A stretch of 64,000 nt of DNA from Pseudomonadota bacterium (lineage in GTDB: Bacteria > Pseudomonadota > Gammaproteobacteria > Berkiellales > Berkiellaceae). The stretch is from assembly GCA_018242045.1 (NCBI GenBank), contig JAFECR010000006.1:174536-238535 (forward strand), in the 5' to 3' direction. The position numbers were made by a program, and so were the translations under genes. This document shows, piece after piece, positions 37,880 through 46,847 of this stretch. The notes under the pieces are model-generated. The model did not search any database, was not told the origin of the DNA, and saw nothing but the letters and a program-made list of their open reading frames with translations. The stretch's first letter is position 1. Every line of letters begins with the position of its first letter.

Positions 37880-38751
37880 TTATTAACCGTATCGGGATCA
37901 TTAACAATTATTTTTTGGCGTAATTTATCCATAGCTGTTTTTTCAAGCTGGCGAACGCGCTCGATAGAGATACCATATTTTTCAGCTAACGTTTTAAGTG
38001 AAGCTTTCTCATTGTTCAACCATCGTTGCTGAACAATATCGAGACTACGATCATCTAAAGTTGTAAGCGCTTGGTGTAACATGCCGGTATTGCTTCCCCG
38101 ATTATCTTCCACAGCATAATGTGGACTGCTTTCAAGCGGGGCTGGCAAAAAAGACGCTGGTGAAAAGGCTGATTCATCATCATCGCTCAAAGGGTCAAAA
38201 GTATCATCATGCGCATTTAAACGAGATTCCATTTCCACCACATCGGCAGGACTCACACCAAGATCTTGTGCTACCGCTTTGACTTCTTCGGCAGAAAACC
38301 AGCCTAAACGTTTTTTTGCTTGACGAAGATTAAAAAATAATTTGCGTTGTGCTTTGGTGGTGGCTACTTTAACAATACGCCAGTTTCGAATAATAAATTC
38401 ATGAATTTCTGACTTTATCCAATGAACCGCAAAAGAAACTAAACGCACACCCACCTTAGGGTCAAAACGTTTAACTGCTTTCATTAACCCAATCGTTCCT
38501 TCTTGGATAAGATCATTTGCATTTAATCCATAACCATTGTACTGATTTGCAATGCGTACAACATAACGTACATTTGCTAGCACGAGCTGCTGCGCTGCTA
38601 ATAAATCCCCTTGTTCTTGATAACGTGTCGCCAAGGCCTTTTCTTCATCAGCGCTGAGTAAAGGAATAGCATTGATTCGCTGCAGGTACGACTGCATACC
38701 ATCAACCATTACGGGTAAATTCACATTTATGCGCTGTAACTGTGTATTCAT
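37876..38751 (-). CDS. rpoH: heat-shock sigma factor RpoH (sigma-32)
   Basis: 291 residues. Region 2 has LVLANVRYVVRIANQYNGYG, NDLIQEGTIGLMKAVKRFDP and the -10-reading helix RLVSFAVHWIKSEIHEFI. The RpoH-specific box is TKAQRKLFFNLRQAKKRLG, and region 4 has LAEKYGISIERVRQLEKTAM. AGGAAG precedes the ATG. The gene is unaccompanied by ftsE/ftsX, its neighbours in E. coli. Heat-shock targets in this window plausibly include hslVU. The 288-base region upstream to 39040 holds its promoter, but I could not pick one with confidence. Confidence 0.95.
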   Translation of the reverse strand: MNTQLQRINVNLPVMVDGMQSYLQRINAIPLLSADEEKALATRYQEQGDLLAAQQLVLANVRYVVRIANQYNGYGLNANDLIQEGTIGLMKAVKRFDPKVGVRLVSFAVHWIKSEIHEFIIRNWRIVKVATTKAQRKLFFNLRQAKKRLGWFSAEEVKAVAQDLGVSPADVVEMESRLNAHDDTFDPLSDDDESAFSPASFLPAPLESSPHYAVEDNRGSNTGMLHQALTTLDDRSLDIVQQRWLNNEKASLKTLAEKYGISIERVRQLEKTAMDKLRQKIIVNDPDTVNN

Positions 38752-39039
38752 AAATATAAAGCTTCCTTTACTTCAATGTTTTATAGTGTAGCACTCTCAA
38801 ACCAAGAGTGCTAGATTCAATAAGTTTATTAATTTCAATTGGTTATAAAAGAGTGACTGTACAATATTTTTTAGTTATTCAAATTAATGCTTATTATTTT
38901 AAGCCAATCATCCTATGACCAGCTATACCAAATATCTTCTCATTTATTACCTTTATCGGAGAAAAAGAAGATCCCCAAAAAATTTTGTCATTTGACTATA
39001 CTTTGTTTTATGACTTAAAAATTACAATAGGAGTTTTTC

Positions 39040-39390
39040 GTGACTTATTTCATCGTCGAAGCGCCCTATGATAAATGCTTTGATATTTTTTTTAGAAACG
39101 AATTGGGCTATCCTAATTTTTACCGATTAACAGAACTGTTGCCCTCCCATGAGGCATATCAAAATTTAACACTGGTTGCCCCTTTTCCTACAAAAGAACC
39201 AACTATTTTAGAAAAAATTTCGCAACGAGTGAATACGCTTGGGATGAAGTATTATCCCTTTGGGGAAAATTTAGATACTGCTTTTTTATTTGATGCTGAA
39301 GGTCAATTACAAATTAATCCACAGTTTAAACAAGCGCTCAGCCACGCCGTTATCCAATTTACGAATAACCACCTCGTGAATAGATCCTAA
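39040..39390 (+). CDS. hypothetical protein, 116 residues
   Basis: Starts at a GTG with GGAG about 7 bases upstream. It is soluble, aromatic-rich (MTYFIVEAPYDKCFDIFF, GMKYYPFGENLDTAFLF) and has no signal peptide or membrane segment. I recognise no domain. It is followed directly by a strong terminator, so it is a self-contained transcription unit between rpoH and a larger unknown gene. A real gene by ribosome site and terminator; function unknown. Confidence 0.55.
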   Translation: MTYFIVEAPYDKCFDIFFRNELGYPNFYRLTELLPSHEAYQNLTLVAPFPTKEPTILEKISQRVNTLGMKYYPFGENLDTAFLFDAEGQLQINPQFKQALSHAVIQFTNNHLVNRS

Positions 39391-39409
39391 ATCACCTGTA
39401 AATAAGCTG

Positions 39410-39446
39410 AAAAGCTCGAATTAATTTCTTCGAGCTTTTCTTTTTT
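39410..39446. terminator. rho-independent terminator after the 116-residue gene
   Basis: AAAAGCTCGAA (39410-39420) and TTCGAGCTTTT (39429-39439) pair over 11 bp with an 8-base loop, followed by CTTTTTT on the + strand. The A-run on the left arm also gives a T-run on the minus strand, so it may serve the convergent gene at 39454-40563 too. Confidence 0.8.
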
Positions 39447-39453
39447 AATTTAC

Positions 39454-40563
39454 TTACATTGTTACGGTTGGTTGTGGTTTATGAGTAGCAGGTTGTGTTG
39501 TTTCACTAATGATAGGTTGCGTAACGACGTTGTTAACAAAATATCCATTTGCGCGAGAAGGAATGACATAAGCACGTATCGTATCTCTCACCAATTCCTT
39601 GCCAAAAGATGCTAATCTGTAAGTCATATAGGCAAGTAGCGCAAGCTCAGTATAATAGACAACATGAGCAGGAACTTTTGTTTTATCTTCTGCAGTCTGG
39701 GCAAGATCCCAAAGCAACATGTTTCCTATAGCCACAATTTGACTTGCGCAATTGATGCTTTCCTTTACTAAAGAATCGTAATAGTAATGCATGTTTTCCA
39801 ATCCCCATTGGGACCACTGTTCAAAGGAAGCTTTCAATGGTGTGGAAGCAATATCGAGCACGTTTGCGCGTTGAGCGAAATAATCACGCGCTGTTTGATA
39901 ACATTGTTTTGCAACCTCTGGGTTCTTCAAGCAAGGCCCAATCTGTGCTGTGCTTCCCAAGACATCGTTTACGGTATTCATCATCGCTTCTACTGTTTTA
40001 GCAAAACTATCTCCTAATTCATATGCTTTTGGCGCAAGAAGCTCTGCTGTGGTTGGAGCACCACGAAACAAGCCTGATATCCCATTGCGCATCTTCAATA
40101 TTGGCTGAATTGTTTCGCTAAGCCATGTGCCTTCACCACCTGGGATCATTTCTCTTAAAGAAAAATTAATATCTCCTTTATCTGCAGGGCTTTTATGCGC
40201 TAGCACCAATCTTTCCAATACAGGTCGCAAAAAGGCTGTCGCCACTGGTTTTGCACCATTCCAAAGCGCAGTTTTTAACCACCATTGATTTATCGAATGG
40301 GAGATAACCTCTGCACCAACAAATTTACCTGCTTTTGAGAGAACTGAATTCGTAATATTTTTCACCCCATTTACGGCACGAGAAAAAAATCCTTGTGGTT
40401 TTGGTTGAACAGCATCAGAGCGAAACATCCAATTCATGACTTGATAGGTCAAATAAGGTAATGCAATATAGTGTGTGAAAGTTTCTGTTGCGTTCCATAC
40501 ACTTTCAGCCATGTTTTCAGCAGCATTTTCAATGCCGTTGTAGAAAAATACGTTATAACTCAT
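39454..40563 (-). CDS. hypothetical protein, 369 residues, possible secreted or effector protein
   Basis: I recognise no domain. No cleavable signal peptide is evident at the N-terminus (MSYNVFFYNGIENAAENMAE), but several amphipathic or weakly hydrophobic helices are present, with a stronger one near 305-320 (YYTELALLAYMTYRLASFG). The C-terminus is Thr/Gln/Pro-rich (ISETTQPATHKPQPTVTM), a disordered tail of the kind seen in Dot/Icm substrates, although no clear E-block is visible. The gene stands alone with its own flanking spacers. The coding frame is well supported; function is not. Confidence 0.55.
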   Translation of the reverse strand: MSYNVFFYNGIENAAENMAESVWNATETFTHYIALPYLTYQVMNWMFRSDAVQPKPQGFFSRAVNGVKNITNSVLSKAGKFVGAEVISHSINQWWLKTALWNGAKPVATAFLRPVLERLVLAHKSPADKGDINFSLREMIPGGEGTWLSETIQPILKMRNGISGLFRGAPTTAELLAPKAYELGDSFAKTVEAMMNTVNDVLGSTAQIGPCLKNPEVAKQCYQTARDYFAQRANVLDIASTPLKASFEQWSQWGLENMHYYYDSLVKESINCASQIVAIGNMLLWDLAQTAEDKTKVPAHVVYYTELALLAYMTYRLASFGKELVRDTIRAYVIPSRANGYFVNNVVTQPIISETTQPATHKPQPTVTM

Positions 40564-40702
40564 AAATGCCTCAAAAAAGTAAGTTAGTTAATTAATTTGT
40601 GGCAAAATAAACAAGCAAGGTGTCTTCGTCAATCTATTTCTCTTGTTAGCTGATAACAGGAAACAAACACCAGATAAGTGGTAGAAAAGGATATTTAACA
40701 AG

Positions 40703-41593
40703 CTATGCTTGAGGTAATTTGTCTTTTTCTTTTAGCTTGAGCCTGGGCTTTTTAGTGGGTCTGAGTTTCAAATGCTTTGGGTTAAAGGGGATCTGCAAAA
40801 TATTTTTCAGGGTTTGGAATTTATCATCCCTAAACCCTTCTAATCCAAATACCAGTTTTCTTTCTCCGGCTTGTGCAATCAGCGTATATGAACCAAAAAG
40901 CTTATCCCACCAGCTAAAAATAAAGCCATAATTGCTATTGGTTTCAGGAGCGTGGTCTGAATGATGGATCCGATGCATGCCAGGAGTGACGATAATCCGA
41001 CGCAATCTAACATCCTTAGAAAACTTTATTGGCGTGTTCAAATGTGCAAACATCACCATGCCATTGAAGAGGATTTCGAAAATAAGCACACTTAAGGGCA
41101 AGGCGCCTAAAAAAGCAATGGCTAGCAGTTTTGTCCCCATGTTTATTAATTCTTCTAAGGGATGAAAACGCAGCCCTGTGCTAACATCAAGTTGCTTATC
41201 CATGTGATGTACACGGTGAATGCGCCATAAAAGTTGGTATTTATGAAATAAACGGTGTTGCAGATACATAATTGCATCTAACGCCATGACACCCAATATT
41301 ACCCGACAAGCATAGGGCCAATTTTCGTGGTGCAATATCCCAATATTTTTATTTAAAACTGCTTGTGCATAAGTAACTGCAAAAATTGGGAAAATCAAAC
41401 GGATACAGAGTTTAGATAAGCATGTCAGAGAAAAATGACGCATCCATCTTATACGTCTTGGAACTATCCAAGGTCGCCAAGGCCAGGATTGTTCAATCCA
41501 GGCTAGCACACTAAAAATAAGTAAAAAGAAGCCTAAACGGCAAGCAACTTGGTAATGTACTAACCATTGATCCATTTGCGAAATACTTATCAT
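40703..41593 (-). CDS. sterol desaturase/fatty acid hydroxylase family membrane protein
   Basis: About 296 residues from the ATG at 41593; a TTG at 41614 would add seven. Several membrane helices occur in the first 190 residues. The diiron histidine clusters are HRLFHKYQLLWRIHRVHHMD (HxxxH and HxxHH), H in GLRFHPLEE, and MHRIHHSDHAPETNSNYGFI (HxxHH), with FSWWDKLFGSY following. Members hydroxylate or desaturate sterols and fatty acids; the substrate here is unknown. Such enzymes are known in environmental and intracellular gammaproteobacteria. A basic C-terminal tail (PTKKPRLKLKEKDK) is cytosolic. Confidence 0.85.
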   Translation of the reverse strand: MISISQMDQWLVHYQVACRLGFFLLIFSVLAWIEQSWPWRPWIVPRRIRWMRHFSLTCLSKLCIRLIFPIFAVTYAQAVLNKNIGILHHENWPYACRVILGVMALDAIMYLQHRLFHKYQLLWRIHRVHHMDKQLDVSTGLRFHPLEELINMGTKLLAIAFLGALPLSVLIFEILFNGMVMFAHLNTPIKFSKDVRLRRIIVTPGMHRIHHSDHAPETNSNYGFIFSWWDKLFGSYTLIAQAGERKLVFGLEGFRDDKFQTLKNILQIPFNPKHLKLRPTKKPRLKLKEKDKLPQA

Positions 41594-41655
41594 CCTTGTG
41601 TTCTTTTCAACCAATATTATTTTTGTTACAGTTAGTATGTCATTTTACTTTTACA

Positions 41656-41684
41656 TTGGTTGGATCGCAAGATGTCTTTATAAA
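41656..41684 (+). promoter_or_regulatory. candidate promoter of trxA
   Basis: TTGGTT (41656-41661), a 17-base spacer and TATAAA (41679-41684). The -10 box is good and the -35 box matches consensus at three or four positions. It lies about 85 bases upstream of the trxA ATG, which has AAGGAG as ribosome site. Confidence 0.4.
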
Positions 41685-41768
41685 TCAGCAGATTAACTTA
41701 TTTATATAAGGCTTCATGACAACAACCCCCTTATCTTGCTAGCATAGGTTGTTTAAGGAGAAAAAATT

Positions 41769-42098
41769 ATGAGTAATAACCGTATCGTTGCAGTAACCGA
41801 CGATAATTTTGAACAAGAAGTCATGAATGCTCAATTGCCAGTATTGCTAGATTTTTGGGCAGAATGGTGTGGGCCATGCAAAATGATCGCCCCTGTCCTC
41901 GATGAAATAGCAAATACCTACGAGGGCAAACTGATTGTCGCGAAAATCAATATCGACGAAAATACAGCAACGCCGCAAAAATTTGGTGTACGAGGGATCC
42001 CTACCCTTATGCTCTTTAAAAATGGCGAGTTGGAATCTACAAAAGTTGGAGCAATGTCTAAATCTCAGTTAACGGCCTTCTTGGATAGCCACTTATAG
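41769..42098 (+). CDS. trxA: thioredoxin 1
   Basis: 109 residues, normal length. The active site is [19 protein letters not shown] (Cys-Gly-Pro-Cys), with [20 protein letters not shown] holding the cis-Pro loop and FKNGE following. A general cytoplasmic dithiol reductant for ribonucleotide reductase and other proteins. AAGGAG lies upstream of the ATG. It is separated from rho by 209 bases containing a long inverted repeat; the trxA-rho order matches E. coli. Confidence 0.96.
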   Translation: MSNNRIVAVTDDNFEQEVMNAQLPVLLDFWAEWCGPCKMIAPVLDEIANTYEGKLIVAKINIDENTATPQKFGVRGIPTLMLFKNGELESTKVGAMSKSQLTAFLDSHL

Positions 42099-42119
42099 GA
42101 TAGAATAGGACTTGCTCAA

Positions 42120-42175
42120 TTCAGTTTGCTTTTTAGGCCAGATGTGAAATCAGCTACGCCTAAAGACAAACTGAA
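42120..42175 (+). promoter_or_regulatory. long inverted repeat between trxA and rho (possible rho leader)
   Basis: TTCAGTTTG (42120-42128) pairs with CAAACTGAA (42167-42175), and inside it TTTAGGC (42132-42138) pairs with GCCTAAA (42158-42164), leaving a 19-base loop. This makes an imperfect 16-bp stem with small internal loops and no U-tract directly after it. It lies in the 209-base spacer before rho, a place where autoregulatory rho leaders are known, so an attenuation or mRNA-stability role is plausible. Confidence 0.55.
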
Positions 42176-42307
42176 AGATGCATACTCGGGGTTTGGGCCT
42201 TGCGTTTCAATTCATTCCCCTAGTAACATTAAAAAAAGTTTGATAGGATCCTGACCCTACAGTCAAAAAACCCTTACCCCTTCATTGTTAAATTAATAAG
42301 CACGGAT

Positions 42308-43567
42308 ATGAACCTTTCGGAATTAAAAAATAAACCAGCCGCAGAGCTTTCTGACATGGCCCTTGCATTAGGTGTTGAAAACGTTTCTCGTTTGCGCAAA
42401 CAAGATCTTATTTTTGGGATCTTAAAAACGCATGCCAAAAGTGGCGAGGACATCTACGGCGATGGCGTACTCGAGCTATTACAAGATGGCTTTGGGTTTT
42501 TACGTTCATCACGAACGTCGTATCTTCCCGGACCAGACGATATCTATGTTTCACCCAGTCAAATCAGGCGCTTTGGCTTGCGCACCGGCGATACTATCTC
42601 TGGTAAAATTCGCCCTCCAAAAGATGGCGAACGTTATTTCGCTTTATTGAAAGTTAACGAAATTAACTATGAAAGCCCAGAGCTGGGACGCAACAAACTG
42701 CTGTTTGAAAATTTAACCCCGTTACATGCAGAATCACGCCTCAAGATGGAAGTGGGGAATGGCAGTACCGAAGATATTACAGCGCGTATCATTGATTTAG
42801 TTTCTCCTATCGGTAAAGGGCAACGTGGCTTAATCGTTTCGCCACCAAAAGCAGGCAAAACAATGATGCTGCAGAACATTGCTCACTCTATTACGACTAA
42901 TCATCCTGAATGTAAATTGATAGTTTTACTCATTGATGAACGCCCAGAAGAAGTCACTGAAATGGAACGCTCCGTTCAAGGAGAGGTCATCGCGAGTACA
43001 TTTGATGAACCCCCAAATCGACATGTCCAAGTCTCAGAAATGGTGATAGAAAAAGCAAAACGTTTAGTTGAGCACAAAATGGATGTCGTCATTTTGCTTG
43101 ATTCTATTACTCGCTTAGCAAGGGCTTATAACACGACTATCCCTCACTCTGGCAAAGTACTAACTGGGGGTGTTGATGCAGCTGCATTACAGCGACCAAA
43201 GCGATTCTTTGGTGCTGCTCGCAATGTAGAAGAAGGTGGCAGTTTAACGATTATTGCTACTGCGCTTATCGATACTGGATCCAAAATGGACGAAGTAATC
43301 TATGAAGAATTTAAAGGGACAGGCAATTTAGAACTCCACTTAGATAGACGTATCGCGGAAAAACGTGTTTACCCTTCGATTAACATTAATCGTTCTGGCA
43401 CTCGTCGTGAAGAAAAGCTCACTTCCCCAGATGAACTGCAAAAAATGTGGATCCTACGCAAATTACTTCACCCCATGGATGAACTTGCCGCCATTGAGTT
43501 CCTCATTGAACGACTAAGGGGCACAATGACAAACGAGGAATTTTTTGAGGCCATGAAACGTTCGTAA
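42308..43567 (+). CDS. rho: transcription termination factor Rho
   Basis: Hexameric RNA-dependent ATPase. 419 residues, same size as E. coli Rho. The N-terminal domain (1-47) precedes the primary RNA-binding OB fold (about 48-120, [20 protein letters not shown]). Walker A is [12 protein letters not shown] (about 178-189), Walker [11 protein letters not shown], the Q-loop [20 protein letters not shown] and the R-loop [19 protein letters not shown]. The product has the usual C-terminal [13 protein letters not shown]. The ATG at 42308 has only a weak ribosome site. Confidence 0.96.
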   Translation: MNLSELKNKPAAELSDMALALGVENVSRLRKQDLIFGILKTHAKSGEDIYGDGVLELLQDGFGFLRSSRTSYLPGPDDIYVSPSQIRRFGLRTGDTISGKIRPPKDGERYFALLKVNEINYESPELGRNKLLFENLTPLHAESRLKMEVGNGSTEDITARIIDLVSPIGKGQRGLIVSPPKAGKTMMLQNIAHSITTNHPECKLIVLLIDERPEEVTEMERSVQGEVIASTFDEPPNRHVQVSEMVIEKAKRLVEHKMDVVILLDSITRLARAYNTTIPHSGKVLTGGVDAAALQRPKRFFGAARNVEEGGSLTIIATALIDTGSKMDEVIYEEFKGTGNLELHLDRRIAEKRVYPSININRSGTRREEKLTSPDELQKMWILRKLLHPMDELAAIEFLIERLRGTMTNEEFFEAMKRS

Positions 43568-43573
43568 GAGGAT

Positions 43574-45040
43574 ATGAAATATACTGATCTACGTGAATTT
43601 CTTCATAATCTTCAACAACAGGGTGAGCTAAAACGCATTCAGCACCCTGTTGATCCTTGCTTGGAAATAACAGAGATCTGTGATCGTGTGCTTAAGCAAA
43701 AAGGCCCCGCGCTTTTATTCGAAAACACCAAAACAAATATCCCGCTATTAGGTAACTTATTTGGTACTCCATTGCGAGTTGCTAAAGCGATGGGAAGACA
43801 GAGCGTAAAAGAACTTCGAGAGATTGGTCAATTTCTTGCCTTATTAAAAGAACCCTCGCCTCCCAAAGGGTTTAAAGATGCCCTACAGCAGATCCCGCTT
43901 TACAAACAACTTTTTCATATGGCGCCCTCAAAGATTGCAAGAGAAAAAGCTCCTTGTCATCAACAATTTTTCAAAGGCAATGAGGTTGATTTAAGCCAAT
44001 TGCCAATTCAAACTTGTTGGCCAAACGATGTCGCGCCATTAATTACTTGGGGATTAGTTATCACGCAGTCCCCGCTTAAACCAAGAATGAATCTGGGGAT
44101 ATATCGACAACAAGTACTTGAGAAAAACAAGGTCATTATGCGTTGGCTTGCGCATCGTGGCGGCGCATTAGATTATGCTGATTGGTGCAAAATTAATCCA
44201 GATAAGCCCTTTCCTATTGCTGTTGCTTTGGGAGCTGATCCTGCCACCATGCTCGCTGCTGTCACCCCTATTCCTGACTCACTGTCCGAATATGCTTTTG
44301 CTGGCTTATTACGCGGACATAAAACTCAAATCACACCTTGTTTTTCTCATGATTTAGCCGTGCCAGCCAGTGCTGAAATAATCTTAGAAGGGTTTATATA
44401 TCCACAAGAAACTGCTTTGGAAGGCCCTTTTGGCGATCATACTGGTTATTATAATGAAACTGAACATTTCCCAGTCATGACCATTGAATGCATTACAATG
44501 CGAGAGAATCCGCTTTATCATAGTACCTATACCGGACGTCCCCCCGATGAGCCAGCAATACTCGGTGAAGCATTAAATGAAATCTTTGTACCCATTTTAC
44601 AAAAGCAATTTCCCGAAATTATCGATTTTTATTTACCACCAGAAGGTTGTTCATATCGCTTTGCTATTGTTGCCATTAAAAAAGAATATCCAGGTCATGC
44701 AAAGCGTGTGATGTTTGGCATTTGGTCTTTTTTACGTCAATTTATGTATACCAAGTTTATTGTGATCACCGATGGTGATATTGATGTTAGAAATTGGCAA
44801 GATGTGATTTGGGCGATTAGCACCCGCATGGATCCAGTCAGAGATACTGTTCTTCTAGAAAACACCCCTATTGATTATTTAGATTTTGCCTCAGTACAAC
44901 CAAGCTTGGGAGGGAAAATGGGGCTTGATGCAACCACAAAATGGCCTGGAGAAACTCATCGTGAATGGGGAACACCGATACAACCTTCCCAAGCAATCAA
45001 AGCAAAAATCGATGCCATTTGGCCATTGCTTGGGCTTTAA
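43574..45040 (+). CDS. ubiD: 3-octaprenyl-4-hydroxybenzoate carboxy-lyase
   Basis: Prenyl-FMN-dependent decarboxylase of ubiquinone synthesis. 488 residues. [20 protein letters not shown] is the usual start; [50 protein letters not shown] (active-site Glu/Asp/Glu region) and [14 protein letters not shown] are family signatures. It needs UbiX for the cofactor, which is not in the window. Starts six bases after rho and is followed three bases later by fre, an order shared with E. coli (ubiD-fre). Confidence 0.95.
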   Translation: MKYTDLREFLHNLQQQGELKRIQHPVDPCLEITEICDRVLKQKGPALLFENTKTNIPLLGNLFGTPLRVAKAMGRQSVKELREIGQFLALLKEPSPPKGFKDALQQIPLYKQLFHMAPSKIAREKAPCHQQFFKGNEVDLSQLPIQTCWPNDVAPLITWGLVITQSPLKPRMNLGIYRQQVLEKNKVIMRWLAHRGGALDYADWCKINPDKPFPIAVALGADPATMLAAVTPIPDSLSEYAFAGLLRGHKTQITPCFSHDLAVPASAEIILEGFIYPQETALEGPFGDHTGYYNETEHFPVMTIECITMRENPLYHSTYTGRPPDEPAILGEALNEIFVPILQKQFPEIIDFYLPPEGCSYRFAIVAIKKEYPGHAKRVMFGIWSFLRQFMYTKFIVITDGDIDVRNWQDVIWAISTRMDPVRDTVLLENTPIDYLDFASVQPSLGGKMGLDATTKWPGETHREWGTPIQPSQAIKAKIDAIWPLLGL

Positions 45041-45042
45041 GC

Positions 45043-45750
45043 ATGAAACAGGCATATCATTACGTTTGTCAAAAAATTAATGCTTGCACGCACAATATCA
45101 GCTTGATTACACTTTTGCCCCTATCTGAAAAAATAGCTTATCAAGCAGGTCAATATGTTGAAGTCTTATTGAACAACGGCACTTATCTTGCCTTATCCAT
45201 TGCCAATATGCCAAACGCCGATGGATTGCTTGAAATTCATTTAAGGCATGATGAAAATCATCCCCTTGCGCAACAATTTATGCATGAACTGAAACATAAA
45301 AAACAAATTCGATTATACGGCCCTAAGGGAAACTGCACCTTAACACGCGCTAGCAATGTGCAAGAACTTATCTTTGTGGCAGGTGGAACAGGCTTCGGGC
45401 CTATTAACGCCCTATTAGAAGATGCGCTGTATCATGGAAAAAGCCCAGGAAAAATTGCGCTTTACTGGGGGATCCGAAGACCTGCTGATGCCTACAAAGC
45501 AACTTTATTGCAAAAATGGCAAAAAGAATTTAAATGTTTTAATTATGAAATTGTACTCTCGGAGCCTTCAGATTTTTTATCATGGCAAGGGCCTACTGGT
45601 CTTGTACATGAATATGTTGCCCATCAATTATCTGATTTTAACCAAATCTGCATGTTTGCAAGTGGGCCTTATCCTATGATTAAAGCTGCCCATGCTCTTT
45701 TTTGTCAACATGGGCTAGCAAGCGATAGATTCTTTTCAGATATTTTGTGA
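45043..45750 (+). CDS. fre: NAD(P)H-flavin reductase
   Basis: 235 residues from the ATG at 45043, three bases after ubiD; a longer frame inside ubiD is rejected. Ferredoxin-reductase fold: FAD/flavin domain with AYQAGQYVEVLL and LALSIANMPN (R-x-Y-S-like position reads LALSIA as in Fre), and NAD domain with ELIFVAGGTGFGPINALLED, IALYWGIRRPADAY and FASGPYPMI. It reduces free flavins, which would supply FMNH2 to the ubiquinone pathway and iron reduction. Next to ubiD this is the Fre (UbiB-renamed) gene of E. coli. Confidence 0.9.
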   Translation: MKQAYHYVCQKINACTHNISLITLLPLSEKIAYQAGQYVEVLLNNGTYLALSIANMPNADGLLEIHLRHDENHPLAQQFMHELKHKKQIRLYGPKGNCTLTRASNVQELIFVAGGTGFGPINALLEDALYHGKSPGKIALYWGIRRPADAYKATLLQKWQKEFKCFNYEIVLSEPSDFLSWQGPTGLVHEYVAHQLSDFNQICMFASGPYPMIKAAHALFCQHGLASDRFFSDIL

Positions 45751-45755
45751 TCTCG

Positions 45756-46688
45756 TTAGGCTTTAACTCTGATAAATTTGGGGTTCGTTATTTCAGTTGA
45801 ATGCCTCGATATTAAATGAGGGTTAGACCATGCATTGTTGTTTCTTTTTCCTTGGGGAATAATCCCGTTAAGAAATTGATTTAAAGGTAAGGATGATATT
45901 GCCCTAGCAATGTTTAACCTTTCCTTGGAGTAATCACAAAGCTCTGCCTGCCATGAGGGTGAAAGTTCGTTGCAAATCCTATGTGCACTATAGCAAGCAA
46001 CTGTTCCACAATCGTAGCTATTGTCTTGCCTTGGCACAATTAAATTTTGCAACAGTGTATTTGTCAGACGATGCTGACCATGCAAAGCTGCCACCAGTTT
46101 TTGGCCTAAAATGAAAATCTGAGGATGTTGCGAAAAATTATTATATCCATCAAGACAACTAATTTTAATGTTAAAAGGATCTTTTTGGTTAATAATAAGC
46201 TCGTACCAATGATTTCCTAAACAAATTGGCCAAAAAATAATCTCAGCTCTGAGTAATCTGGCTCTGTCTGATTGCATCGTGCCATTTTCAGCAATGTCAT
46301 CAATGTAATTTACGTTCCAATGCGAATGAATGTTGGCAATATTTTGGTAGTTTTGTGCAAGATAATCGTGCCATCTATTCATAATAAGTGTATTAAAATG
46401 GCCATCCGATAAACTACCTTGCTGAAAAGGCATCAATAAACAGCGTTTGGCCGTAAGCACTTCCAAAGTATCTTGAGGGTTGGTGCATTGGCATTTTAAT
46501 GATTCAAATTTTTCTTCAATATTAACAATGTTATCTTCATCATGGGATGGTTTATCCATATACATGGCATATCTTTCAATAAAATCAGATTCACTCTCAC
46601 TCATTGTCATAACAACATCATAATCTGTGTCTTTCGTCCCCGAACTTGAACTAACGAAATCAACAAAAGCCCCAAAAAGTTTCATCAT
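45756..46688 (-). CDS. Ulp1/SENP-type (peptidase C48) cysteine protease-like protein
   Basis: 310 residues with ATG at 46688 (or 46685). The C-terminal two thirds match the Ulp1 fold: an N-terminal acidic tail (about 20-65), LIMNRWHDYLAQ (about 101-112), the catalytic His in CLGNHWYELII (His160), Asp in ISCLDGYNN (Asp180), the oxyanion Gln and nucleophile Cys in PRQDNSYDCGTVAC (Gln221, Cys227). All four catalytic residues are present. Ulp1/SENP enzymes cleave SUMO or NEDD8-like proteins in eukaryotes, and bacterial C48 proteins are usually host-directed effectors (XopD, ChlaDub, LotA-like). No signal peptide is present. It is a single-gene island between fre and fpr, both housekeeping. Confidence 0.8.
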   Translation of the reverse strand: MMKLFGAFVDFVSSSSGTKDTDYDVVMTMSESESDFIERYAMYMDKPSHDEDNIVNIEEKFESLKCQCTNPQDTLEVLTAKRCLLMPFQQGSLSDGHFNTLIMNRWHDYLAQNYQNIANIHSHWNVNYIDDIAENGTMQSDRARLLRAEIIFWPICLGNHWYELIINQKDPFNIKISCLDGYNNFSQHPQIFILGQKLVAALHGQHRLTNTLLQNLIVPRQDNSYDCGTVACYSAHRICNELSPSWQAELCDYSKERLNIARAISSLPLNQFLNGIIPQGKRNNNAWSNPHLISRHSTEITNPKFIRVKA

Positions 46689-46847
46689 GGCGAATATCTC
46701 ACGACCAAGTAAGCTAAAATCTTAGAGTTAGAAAATATACTGATTATGAAAGGCAGTGTCAAGATCGCCTTTTAAAAAACTTTATCAAGAATGCATTCTA
46801 ACTTTTCTTATGACGCTTTCTATATTTAAACTGTCGATGCAAGCGGC

